Shown here: in pieces, positions 1 to 13,186 of the stretch | Layout: every line of letters begins with the position of its first letter | How positions within the stretch are numbered: the stretch's first letter is position 1 | Assembly (NCBI GenBank): GCA_036785705.1 | Contig: JAWUZG010000051.1 | Location: 16,458,501-16,522,500, forward strand | Length of the DNA: 64,000 bases | Direction: 5' to 3' | Source: Acanthornis magna | Taxonomy: Eukaryota > Chordata > Aves > Passeriformes > Acanthizidae | Notes under the pieces: model-generated | Databases searched by the model: none | Told to the model about the DNA's origin: nothing | Seen by the model: the letters and a program-made list of their open reading frames with translations, nothing else | Translations under genes and position numbers: made by a program

Positions 1-797
1 TTTTTTCCCCTGTCTGGGCCTACTGGATGTATTTTTACTGCCTAGAACTTGAGCCTCCTTACTGTCCATCAAAACAAAATTTGAACCTGCTTTGAAGTAC
101 CCACTAGCTTGCTCCAGCCTTGAGCCAGGATTTCAGAAGCAGTGGACAGTTTAATGTGTCAGTATAGACCCAGCTATTTTGCCCTACCTTCAAGAAATTT
201 GGATCTGCAAAACTCCTGGCAAGAATATTGTATTATGGGGAAGACCATTATCTCTCTCAGGGTGAGAAGGACTTGGCTGCTTTTACTCTGGGAAAGGTAA
301 CTATGGCTGAAGGTATATACTGTACAATGTCTGGCCTAGAAAATTCTGAAATGGTTGTCTACAGCCTTAGTGCTTTATAAACCTTGCTATATAAGAAGCA
401 GAAATATATTATTGGTCTTCTGTTGTCTCACTCTGAAAAATGTTCACCTCTCAGGTTTTAGATGGGGGCCCATTATAGACAGGGGAATATGGAGAGAGCA
501 AGCAAGGAAAAAAGGAATAAATTCTAGTTAGTACAAGCTTTTGCCATGGTTTGTGACTTAAGTATCTTCAAGGTGATGTGAGTTGCAGCCATATTCTTTC
601 CATGGCATGGGTGAAAACTCCTAGAAAACTACCTTCATAGCTTTTCTCTTTCACAGATGGAAAATGAGTTACATAGGGACACAGAGGTGATGGGAAAGAC
701 CTCTTTACGTGTTTATCTAAACAGGAGAAAATAGTTTCAAACCACAGCCTGCATCCATAGGCTCAGTGTATCCCCGTACGACATTCCTGTGGCTTAC
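1..797 (-). other. PLA1A intron 10 (partial); last exon not found
   Basis: Human PLA1A ends with a 27-residue exon. I read this stretch on the minus strand for an acceptor followed by a short frame with a Cys-containing ending and found no convincing match. The last exon probably lies beyond the left edge. Confidence 0.5.
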
Positions 798-962
798 CTG
801 CTATTGAGAGGCAGAGGTGCTATACAGAACTTGCCAACAATGTATGGCTCATCCTTTCTCCAAAAACTGTTCTTGGGCATATACTTCAGGGTCACACTGT
901 TTATCTGGCAGAGGGGAACTTGGTGGGCGAGCAGGTGTTTGCCTGTCTCCTGGTCCTTAGGT
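798..962 (-). CDS. PLA1A: PLA1A exon 10, C-terminal domain
   Basis: Encodes residues 374-428 plus two bases, including [26 protein letters not shown] and PLPLNS. It matches the human sequence around CQINQVKFKF and IIGKFCTALLP. It ends at a GTAAGC donor in phase 2, so one more exon is required. Confidence 0.94.
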
Positions 963-3900
963 CTGCAAGGCAGCATTAGAGATGTTAGGGATGTGTTCAA
1001 TCAACCTGCAGATGCAGTCCATGTGCAGAGCTGTGGAAACACTGGAGGAACCTGCAGTATTATTGTGAAGCCCTTGCATAATAAAACGGAGTGAGAAGAC
1101 TCATCTGTCATAACCAGACATTGCATGAGCTCTCTCTCCATGTATTATATCTGTATTCAGGAATATTTCTGTATAAATGTTCTTCCTTCCATCACACAAT
1201 TACAATCACTCTTCTTACAGTTGCATATTGATTGAAACACTGCTCAGCTTGCCACAGAGAGGTAAGTGGTAGATTAGTCAACATCTATGAAATTGTGAAT
1301 GGTATGGTTGGGGACCAGTTGTTCACCATTTCTTCCGGTACAATAACTAGGGATTGTGCAAGAAGGCTAAGAGGTGGCAGGCTCAAAAAAAAAATGCACA
1401 GAGGACCATTCCTTTCAAGCGGTTGAAATCCTTGCTGTGGGATGTTGGGAATGTTAAAAAGTTCACATGGCTGTACAAGTCAGGGGAGGGGAACTGGACA
1501 AGTTTGTGGAATACAAAAGCTAGTAAGGATGAAGATCTCATCTTTGGCTCTGAAAGTCCCTGAGATGTAATTAGACAGTGGGAAACTCTGTGGGGAAGTA
1601 TTGCTACATGCTGACACTGAGGATTTTTTTTATACTCTTCTCTAGCTACTTGCTTTTGACCATGTTGAAGGTGGGATTCTGGGGTAGAGGGACCTTTGTC
1701 CATCCCTATGCTCTTACCCAGGTAATGTGAACTGAGGAATGGCAGATGTTTGGTAATGAGCCAATGATCAGAGCCCAGCCAGTCGTGTGCTATAGAGGTG
1801 TGCTGCCCAGGCATTTTAAGTCCCTTCTGTGGAGTCCATCCAGTGGGCCTTACACTTGATCTACTTGGCACCTCCTAGAGCATGGAGATCATTGATTTCC
1901 CTTGTGCTCATGAAGAATAATTTAGGTGTAGCTGACTTGGCATGATCCCAGAATCACCTGGGTAACTGCCTGATCAGAAACATGATGGTAGGGAAGGGGA
2001 GAGGTGACAAAAGGGTTAGGAAGACCCTACAATTCTGCTAACCCAGGAGTGGGCTGACTGCAGCATCCTCCTAGGCCACAGCAGTCAACCCACACCCAGT
2101 CCCTCCCTTAGACCATAGTAGTAGTTGCTAGAAGTTTTGTGTATCTGCCTGGCTTGGAGTTGCTAAAAATGAGATCCATGACAAACTTGTGGTTATAAAA
2201 GTGAATAATGGATAGCAAATGGAGGCCACCTCTCTATGGCATATTGTCTATGGGCAGAGGAACACAGTACAGTTAACCAGGTTGAAGAGAGGCATGGGAA
2301 TAACACTTGGTCCAGCCCTGCACAACCCTTGGATGGATGTAGGAGACCTGGATGGTTTCAGAGGTATGTTTTGTTGGATGTGGGAGATGATGTCATGTGG
2401 TGTGTAAGCATACAGCAGTACAGGTGGGAAGTGTCCTGTATAACAAGCTCCTCACTCTTCAGCCCCATGTCAGCTACTGAAGCTTGGGGACAGGTCTCTT
2501 GGGACAGTCTGAGCAACATGTGGGGAGGAGTGAGATTGAAATGGATATTTGGGAGACAAGAAGAGCAATGTGAGGCAAGACACAGCCATGTAAGCCCCTT
2601 GCTGAAGGTTTGAGACTAGCTGAACACTCCCAAGTAAGTCCCTCTGCAATTCTGGGAAACTGCAGGATGATATACATGTCAGATCATCTGAGATAAGTCA
2701 CTGATCGATCAGTGTCTGAACTGTGATGTGAGGATCTATGTTTAGATGCCCATTTGATACTCTGAGCTTGACTGCACTGGAAGGCTGAGCTTAGCCTAGA
2801 GCAGGGAAATTTGCCCTTTGCTACTAGTGGGAATTAAAAGGGATATCTTCAATTTTATACTCTCAAATCCGTCGGTTTGTTGCTGTAAGCAAATTTTTCA
2901 GTTTAGCCTTGTGCTTCTTAGAAAGGCATTTAAATGGAGCACAACTGCTGCTTCCCCCAGGGCATCTCTGGATAAGTTACCCTTCTCTACCTCCACTGTC
3001 TCATTAAAACCGGAGGGTACAGCAAAGCCTTGGGATTGCCTGCCTGGCTCACTTCCCCGGGCAGTCTTTCCCTCCAGTGCTCACATGTCTTCTGCTGAGC
3101 TCCCACCAAACCCCACATCCGACAACTGCCAATGGAACTGCTGCACAGATCCTGGTCTGACCTGGGTATTACTATTTCTTCCCTCCTACATCTGTGGAAA
3201 AGGCAGATTTGCCTTCCAAGCCAGGGAGGAACAGACTGAACTCCACCAGGCTGGAGTACAAACCCAAATTGTGGTATCTGGCTGGAAATCTCTAACCAAG
3301 CATCTATCTACTCTGGAGAGTACCCAAGAGCATGGTTCCCCTTCCCCATTTCTCACCCTTACCTCCTGGTGCCCGTGGCTGAAGCAGCAACACAATTATC
3401 TCCAGGTCACAATATTTTGGCTTAGCAGTAAGGACTGTGTGGGAACCATCCCTGGAACCCTTCTGATCCCAGGAGAGCTGGCTGGGACTCTTCAGTAAGC
3501 TCTTTTCCTGCTTCCTGAGGCAGCCAGCAGCATGTGTTACCCGCACTGTGGTTTCCAGTCCACAGCAATGGACAAGGAGTAGGAAGAAGTGAGGAAGCCT
3601 CTGGGGAACTTGCTGTGGTGAGGAGATCCCCTTGGGGCAAGAGCTGTGGAATCTGTGGAGTCTGATCCTTTAATTCAGACACGGTCAGGCAGAGGGGCTC
3701 TGCTTTCAAGAGACATCTTTCTGTCTACCCAGTGCATCTTGGTCCCTGCCCCTTGTTTCTCCCTACAATGGGAATGTGAGAGCAGTGCTGCATTACGGCA
3801 GAGGCACCAAGCTACTACCATATTTCTGACCATGCTGAGGTGCCCTTGTCTCCTCTTTGCCACTGCTGTCCTCTCAGACATCAAGAGAAATGTCTAAGCC

Positions 3901-6900
3901 ACCAAGTCCATCAGTCTGGAACCTCTGGTGGATGGGTTTTGCTGTTAGCCATCCCTGTCTGCCACAGTGGGGCTAATAACTATCTGGCAGTGATTGTGGT
4001 TTGAAGTGGCACCTGGCCAGGGTACAGTGTGGAAAAGGAACTAGGATAGCCACAAAAATATGCAAATCTGGAGGTCCCAGTGTGCTCCTACTGCTTTATG
4101 CACTTGGGGAAAAACAAGGGTACTGAGTAATGGTAGCACATGCCTGATTCTTGAGGGCATTTAAGGAAAATGTGGAGGGACTCAAGAAACAAGGTTGTGG
4201 TTCATCACTCAGGGAAATACACTGTTCTTGTGCCTTTCCTGGACCAGGATAAACATCCTTACACAAAGAGCTGGGAAAAAACAGGCCAGAAAGATGCACT
4301 GTCACTCACATGGTGATCTTTGCTGTGTCCTTGGTGCTGTTGCTGCTGAAACTGATCTCAATGCTGGTGACTCTGTTTCTTTTCTTCTGCAAGTGGAACT
4401 CAACCAGGCTGTGGTGGACTGAGCAAGAAGCAAAGAATGTGGGAGTGAGAACAGTTACTATCTGTAGGACCTACCCATGCAAAAGAGGGGCTCTGGTACT
4501 CATTCCCTGGCCCCAACAGCAGAGAGATTAAACAGGCATAAGAATTAATCAAGTCTCTGTGCTATGTAAGGCACAGGGGGCATATCTGTATAGTCCCGTG
4601 TGAACATACAGGCATTTTCAATCCCCTTTACTTAGGTCCTGAAACCATGTGGCTGTGCTAGTCCAGGGCTGTGCCCACACTAATAAATCTCTTGGAAAAG
4701 GCTTTATAGAGATGTGCAATGGATATTGCTCTTCAGCAGTGTGTCTCAGACCCTCTGGCCCACAGCAGCTGACCTTGATGGAAGGGATAGTGTGCTGTAA
4801 CTACCTGGGCTCCTCAGAGGATCTGCCTCATTGGACAGCACCCTTCTGGCTCATTTTTCTCTCATGCTGCTTACCACAGAATGGGGCTGAAGGACTGGTC
4901 ATTAAAAAAACTTTCACTTCTTCAGGCAGCCTGCGCATGTTGACACCTGCCTGCTCCAGCAGGCCTGCAGGAGGAAATAAAGTCAATGCAGGAAAGCCAT
5001 GAACGACAGAACAAATGTCTGTTTGACAGGCTAATGTTCCCTCAGGAAACCCACTCTAGCTACCCCAGGTAATCACCACCAGTGAACCTCCTGGTGGCTT
5101 TTTTTTTTCTTTATTCCTCTGCTAACAAACTGTGCTATCAGTTGCATCAGCGGAAAATGAGCAAGAATAAAGACTACCAAGTCATGAAAATTAGTGCAGA
5201 TGTGAATGACAGGGCAAACACAAAGGAAATTCAATTCCTTGGCCAAATGAGAAAACCACCATAACTTGTGGCCTGCATTATTGACTAGCTGGCAATATGG
5301 CTTGGTGAGATGGGGAAAGGGTGGCTGATCTGAGAGAACCTGTACCAAAAAAGGCATCTCTTTTAGTTCCTCTGGTGCCATACTGCAAATAGCAGCAGAG
5401 GGCACTTCCTTTCCTCATGCCACAGCAAGTTCCAGAAGCCTAAAAGAGGCTTCTATTACCTTTTCCCAATCCAGAGAATTCATCTTTAGGGTGACCATGG
5501 CAGAAATTTATGAAAAGGAGGTGACTCAGCAACTCTGAGTGGTGTGGAAGAATGGGATTTCAGACTTGAAGTAAAATTTCCAGCTGCTTCTCTAAACAAG
5601 ACTTTTTTTTAGCTGATTACCCACCAATTCTGGCAGGTGATTCTGGAAACTATCTTTCAAGACATATCTGGGCCCTACAAAATGTTTAAAGATCAAAAAT
5701 GTTCAAGATTTTGGCATGCTACCTTGGGCAATATATGAGCTTTTATAATGTAACTGTAGAAGCCTGAAAAGGAAACAGCTTCTCACGTTCCGCAAAGAGA
5801 TCAGAGCAAATCCTGCTCAGAGAAATCTGGACTGCATCCTGGACTCTGCACTGACACCATCAGGAATGTATTGTCATCTACTTGGGGAAAGTCTCATGCT
5901 GGTACTGTACCTATTCTGGGACAGGAGGACAGGAAGGGTTTTGCACAGTCCAGGCAATGACCATTCAGAAAATCTTCATGACTTGCACAGGGGAACCCCA
6001 TAATGGGACAGGGATGGCTCAAGGCACTGATGTAGAGATGCACTGCCCGCATGTGATCACAGATCAGGAAGTTGTAGCCTGCAAGGAAAAATTCAACCAG
6101 AGAATAACAGCCATCAGCCTTTCTGTCAGCCTTAGTCATTTTGCACAATCCCAAGGAGGTGGGCGTCAAGGAACACTCCTACTGCAGTGATCACCTTCCC
6201 ATTAATAACATTTTGCAGGGCATTTCTGTGACTACAAGCGTGGATCCCACTGCAAGAGAAGTTCTGCAAGAAGTTAGAAGTGTATCTATCTCTCGGACTG
6301 AGTCCCTTAGAAGAGGAGCACCACAGGGCTGCCATGTTTCTGTCAGTGTCCCATCAATCAGAGCCTCTCTGTAAGAGGGTGCAGCAGCTTTGACTCCCAC
6401 TGGCACTGGAACCCCAGCCATGGGAAGTGAGGTACCATAGGTATCCCTTGTAACCTCACCCTCAATGCAGCCAACTCACACAGAATATATTTGAATGTTA
6501 ATGAGTCCACACTGTTAACGATGACTGTAGAAATTCCTGTTCTCTAGAAGACAAGGACAGTAATTGTACAAGCTGTCTCTCTAAGTAGACACAACTTGCA
6601 GCATGAAAACAAAAGGAAGCTTTTCCTAGTGGTACCTAAGAGCCTTTCTAGCAAAAGTGTCATCTCCACTGATGCTAGGGTTTTGTGTCATTGAGAGGCA
6701 TCACCAAAAATCACATCGCTTGACAGTGGTGCTGCCAAGACATTTGATGTGTATGTGATTTTAATTTCACCTGCTTTTTGTACTGCTGAGAAGTGATGTG
6801 GGCTGTAGCGCTTTGCTGTCTGCCCTGGCTCTAGCAGGAGCTGCTTGCCAAACAGCATTTTCACAGTCTGCTAGCTGGTCATGAAAGCTCTTTGCTTGGC

Positions 6901-9900
6901 CAGAGAGTGTTCTTACCTGCAGAGATGAATCGGGGGCATCCTGGCTGATCTTTGCCTCCATTGACAAAATAATCGATGTGGCCTACAGAAATCTGGATCC
7001 CAAAATCTGAAAGGAGGTGAAATGCCACTTCATTCTCAGACTTGGCTCTTCTGTAGGCTTCACCCTACATGTTTATGACAGGTCCCAGTAATTGGTTGAG
7101 CATTAGTAGCGGTGGAGCCAGCCCCAATGCTAGAGACATCAAGGCTGGATTTCCTGCTTCTACATGCCTGCATTGTGCAGAGAATGCTCCAGGTCCAGCC
7201 ATCAAAATGGCTGGAAACTGTGTCTTAACCACCACCTCAGTGAGTCTAGTTCTTGATTCTGTGTAAAGGAGAACTAAACTGACCACAGCCTTAATGTGGG
7301 ATTAGGAAGGATAATTGAGAGTTGTGTCGGTAGAGATTATCGTGGCCTCCAGGCAAAAGCTGTGACTCAAAGGCACCACATTATACTTTAGCACACGCTC
7401 TGCCTGTGAAGATCCTAAGTGCTTTGGAGAAGTTACTCTGTTGTTGCACCAGCTGTTGGTTTGACTCTGTTACTTTCCAACAGCACTCTCGGTGGCACCT
7501 TCCTCACATCAGGTGGGAGACTAGACTTATAAATTCCTTTCAGGCAGTAAAAGTCATGCCAAGCAGGTTCTTCGTAAACTCACTCTGCTATAGCAATCTC
7601 CACCTGTCAGTTGCTTGAAGTGCCCTGGGGCAAGAATTTGACATCAGTCTTTCTTAACAAGAAGATTCTTCAGAGTGAATCTGAACTCACGGTAGTCTGG
7701 CAAAAAAGGGACAATGACCTACAGACTCCTTAGCAATAATGATGTCAGGAGGAGCAGAAGCCCAGGTTGAGGAAGAGGGAAGCCAGCTTACTGTCAGCAT
7801 CAGTATGAATGGCTTCCACAAAGAGGGCATCACTGGGATCCAGGCGTTCCTCGGGGCTGGCTCGGGTGTACTTAGGGCCTGCAGGATCCAAGGCTGTAAC
7901 AAAATCAAACACCTCAACAACAAGTACTCTTCAGCCCCTCTCTTTCTTATTTCCAGATCAGTTATTTTATCTCAATCTTTAAAAATATTGCTAGGCAGAA
8001 ATAATAAATTATTCCCAGGTCTCAGTGATTATGCTCCAGAGTAGTTTCTGCCAGCACCAACTTCCACTACAGCTTCCTTACCTTGTCCTCTGCTGTTCCA
8101 CACCCTTTTAGCAGTGTTTTATCTCAAGGTTCTAGGCTGTAACGCCATGACTGAGCTTTAAATAGCTCTGACAGGGTGGGTGTATAGTGTCTCTTGGAGT
8201 TTTGGTGAAAGAGAATCAAACTTTTAATGCCTTCCCTAATTGTACTGTCATGTGTATTAGCACTACAGTCTGAGAAATGTCACTGGAGATCAGCAGTTAG
8301 ATGGTGAATTCAGCAACCCAGGCATCAACCAACCCAGGAATTACAAAAATTTCATACTATCAATATCAATATATATCAATATCAATATCAATATATATCA
8401 ATATCAATACTATCAAAATTTCATACTATACAAACAATTTTAAAACAAAGAGGCTTCTGAGCCCTCTCCCCAAGAATATAAATGAGTCTTTAGCAATCAT
8501 CTACATTTTTGCCTAAAACTTGCTCCCAGAGCAACTTCTGGGGAGTCAGAGGAACAGAGAAAAATTATCCTTGGCAATAAAAAGGAGCAGATTAAAGATA
8601 ATTTTTTTCTGATATTTATCCTGTTCCTATTTTGCACAAAAGTAACCTCACAAGACTTTTTCACTCCCCAGGCAACCACAGTTTAGGAAGCAGGTCTGCT
8701 TCACATGCCACTTAGCCTTGGAGCTGGCTGGTTTCACTGCTTTGGACTCAGTCCTATTAGTTCACTATGGAGAAGGCAATATCAACAATATACAAATGGG
8801 CATGTCTGCATTTGTGGGGGGGGAGTGAAGGAGGAAAAGAAGGAAAAAACTACCCTGTCCTTTCTATAAATAAAAGCTAAAAATAACTTTATGTTCTTTT
8901 ATCTTGATATGTACAAAAAGTTGAGAGGTTCCCCACCCATTTCTACAGACCCAGTTATAGTTAAGAGCTTTAAAAGATACTGAAAATTGTTATTTGGTGT
9001 GACATAAAGTTCTTCCTGAGAAGGCAGAAACCTAACATGAACAGAAGTCAATTCTAGCACAGCTCCAAGGCAAGCTCCTTTCTGTCCTCTCTCCTCTATC
9101 CCTTTCTTCTCCAAGCACAGGCTGCCTAAAGTCCATTGAGATGTACACCTTTGACAGCTAAGAAAACTATTCACTGGAGCGCTGCATTGTGCAAATGAAT
9201 CCTTCAGGCTTTTTCATTTCCCTTGCAAGAACTGAAACAAAGTGTTCTATTCTGAGTTTGGCAAGGGCTGTTCATTCCAAGTTCCTTTCTTGCACAGGGA
9301 GATATCCACTGGAACTGTCATGGATTAAAGAAACCCACTTTGCAAGAACAAAGTCTGTGCTCTGATCTCCAGGACTCACTCTGGTTTTGCTCCACACAGC
9401 TCTTCTTAGGTGATTGAAAACACTTCAGCACACTGCAGCTCTGGGATCACATTCCTGTGTGACTGTATGCATGTGTGTGAAGAGGCAGGAGATGAGATCA
9501 GACATATCTTGGGTCTAATCCAACCTGTCTTCAGGCTCCTAAATCTGAACTGGAATCTGCAATGCCCTATGAAATCATAGGATAAACACGAATGCAGAAA
9601 AGGGATTGTATTCAAGCAGAATTAAAACTTAATGGAATAAGTAAACCTACAGAGCTTCTTTTACATGTGAACAACATAAAGAGGAAGAGTCATTAACTCA
9701 GAAGTTAATTGCCATGGTTTCATGGAAATGTGTCTGCTTCTGCTCATCTGAAGACACCACTGATCATAAAATTCTGGTGTAGGACAGTGGCTACTCCAAT
9801 TTTCTCCTAATGTGAACTTAGATTCACAGCTTCAAAAAGGGCCCAACATGAAATTCATCTCCTGTTAAGAAATGCCTGTATTTTGTGCAGTGTGGGTAGC

Positions 9901-12900
9901 GGTGACAGGTGAAGACTGAACCAATATTTCTCTGGACTGCTCTGCTGAGTGTGCAATGAGACCCTTCCTGAGGATACCTCTGTAAGACAGACCAGCATGG
10001 GCTGAGGCAGACTGGGAGCGGAGGCCACACTATGGGGGACTCTATGTTCGTTCCTTCTTGGTAGCATTCTCCTCCTATCGAAATGAATCTCTGTCACTGG
10101 GGATTCCCAGAATTTATTAAAACCCTTTGCAATCTGACATGATTTACAATGCAGCCCTGCATTGAGGAGGGATGATGATGGTGGTGGTGGTGGTGTGTGG
10201 ACTAGAGAGCTTCCCAGGTCTCTTCTTACCTAAATCATTCTGTGACTCTATTCATGCTCCACACCTAAAGGCTGACAAGGTCCCTAGTGCACCAAACACT
10301 CTAAACAATGAGATCAGCCTATAATCATCTTGGTCTGTAATTCCCCCCCAGAACCTCTTCCTCACACTCTGGAGACTGGCTCTCTGTTTTTAAGGTCAGC
10401 TCTGATTTGGTACAGGTGGGTGGCTTTAGACCAGCCTACTGTGAAAACAGCCAACTTGTGGGAGAGAACAGCAGGAAGCCTCATCTGGGTCCTGCCAACA
10501 CTGTCTCAGGCTCTTGCCGTTGTTTCTTGCCTGAGCTGTGTGGTAGGGTTGCCATGCCCTGCCCAGTGTCTTGTTGGTCCTGCTTTTATCTTGCTGACAT
10601 AGCTTCCCAGCTTCACTTTAGGCTTGTCTTATCATTAAAAACTTGCCTGGCGATCACCGGACCGTGGATGACCCTGGTTCCTGCTCTGCTCTTCTTGCAC
10701 AGACCCAGTAGGACTGTGTCCCTTGCCTGTGAGGCCACTGCCCACCTCACTGTCCCCTTGGCTCTCAGCTCACATTTTCCCGCAGAGCAGCTCACTCTTG
10801 CTGCTCTCCTCACAACTGCACTGTGGGTTTTAATTCTAAGAACCACATGTACATGCTGTGATTTAGAAGCAAAGCTTGTGGGTGTTATGTCTTTTCATTT
10901 GTCATGAGATCTTGGGGTTTTCTAAGCTGGCACCAATTTGAAGAGTGTAGCAGAGGTGGAAGGACCTTTTTGCAGATACTTGTGCTCTTTTGGCAGCGGG
11001 GAGGGGACTGATGGCTGGAAAGGTACTGTCAGAATCTAGGAAGAAGCCCATAAGCTTGGATCTAATGAGCCCTGATGAAATTAAAATACCATTCTGAATG
11101 ACTCCCCTTTCTTGCTCTTTCATTCTCTCCCTTGGAGGACAGGTGAGGACCCCAGACTGAGTTTGATCATACCTGTGATCCGTCCCAGGTGACCACCATG
11201 GAAGTGCCCCACCAGGCCCCCGACATGTGCTCCAAGGCTTACCCCAATTATGTGGATAGATGTCCCTGAGACTCCCAGGCCCTGCAGGTTGACAGTAATA
11301 GAAATTAATATTTCTGTAGCAGGAAGGTGAAATTCCCTGTCCCAGCCCACAGAGCAGCTCTGTAACTCTCCTGATGTAGGATTGCTTTTGAAGTGTACAG
11401 TGGAAAACCAGATAGTTAAGGGAATGATGGGTATTGCCCTTTCTGTTTTTCAGAGATTTTCTTGAGGTCCACAGATGTAAACCCACTCCTAAACAGGTCA
11501 GTGCTCACTGCAAATATTTAATGGACACTTTACATATAGCTGGTTAACACAAAGATTCATCACCCTGATGGAAGAAGTCTTGTTCAGTTGTGCTTTGCAC
11601 AAACAAACTGGGTATTTCCAGACTCTGGGAAGTATCTGAAGTACCTGAAACCCAGAGCAAATATAGTATAGCCTCAAATCTCACTCCCTCCTGCTTCCTA
11701 GACAAAATTTCTGAGCAGCAGAAGACTGTCCAGTGAATACAGATCGGAGAAAACCCAAGGCAGGCTTTAGGTTTGTCCTGAGCTGGAGAGGCAGCTGACA
11801 ACTGGGATTTTTTTCAGAAAATGTCAGAACTGAAAAGAAAGAAGAAAAATGATGGCATGATCAAGTCTGGACTGAAAGAGAGGGAAAAGAGAAAAAATCT
11901 GGAATAGAAAGTCCACTTGTCCAACTCCTGGTTACAGCAAGCTGGGAGCAGTTCTCTGGCCACGCTCCCTGCACTGGAAATGCTTACCAGGAGCTTGCTG
12001 ATGAATTGTGAGATGGCGAGGGCCAGCTGTGTGACATTTTCCACTGCAGAGGGATAGGCTCCTGTAGACCCATGAACCCAATCTACTGCGATCACGTTCA
12101 CCTGGCTGGTGTGCAGTATGGCTTGGACAAGCCCTTCAATCCAGGAAGGTTTGGTACCCAAAGCCCTGTGGAGTCACCGGAAACAAGGATGTTAGGTGTT
12201 CCCCAAGCAGGGTACATGCCAATGTGTTATTCACTGGTGCTGGACGTTTACATGTCCCAGAGGAGGCTGCAAGACAGTTGCTGAAAGTTATTTCTGGTGC
12301 CAGACACCCACACCTGGAAATTTTTTTGCAGTGGTGTAATAACACTTCCCAGAATGCACTGAGTCAGGAGGGAGCCAGATATTTTAATGAATGAGATAAC
12401 ATTTGCAGGGCTCAGGCTGAGCTCTCAGTCTTGCTGTGGTGATTCATTTAGCCACCACAGAGCCTACCTGGAGTAAGTGAGCTGACTGGGAACACATGGA
12501 TCCTTCTCTGCTGCCAACTGGCAGGAAGCCCTTGGCCAGATTACCCGGTCTTTCACTGCTACATTTCCTTATCTCTACACATCTTTAAAAAAGTAATGTG
12601 TACCCAAGAATTCCAGAAAAACTGAGGAGGCTCTGTTCTAGCCAGTTTCCCTAATGCCATCTGGTGAAGAGAGTGCTGTGTCACGTGAAGGCAACAGCTG
12701 GTTTTCTGAAAGACCCTGTGCTTTCTTCCTGGTTTTCTATGCACTTTCTATTCAGGCTTTTGCACTTCAAAACAAATAATGTTATATGGCCACACCTGAC
12801 TGAAAAATGGCACATAAGCTTACAGAGTGATGGCAGTTACAAAAAAACCAACCCAGCTCCAATCCTTACATGCTCTAGAATAAAAGGATAATCTGTCTGC

Positions 12901-13118
12901 TGGGGGTTTCTAAATGGCTCATTGATCCAGGCTAATCCAGGTGTAAAATCCAAGAAGAAAATTTAAAGGACAAGAATCTTAAAGAAAAGACTTCTTAAGT
13001 AGAAATGTTGAAAAAGGGAAAGAAATAGAAAGATGTAAAGGAAGAGAGAGAAAGAGAGAGAGACAGAGAGAGAGAGGAAGGAAGGAAGGAAGGAAGGAAG
13101 GAAGGAAGGAAGGAAGGA

Positions 13119-13186
<68 letters not shown>

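Noticed and set aside
2818..3498. 226-codon open frame, plus strand, antisense within PLA1A intron 9
   Set aside because: No domain, no signal peptide and an intronic position. Composition is like neighbouring non-coding DNA, and length alone is not enough.
10902..11486. 194-codon minus-strand frame over PLA1A exon 4
   Set aside because: It is in a different reading frame from the exon that encodes GVSLG; a shadow frame.
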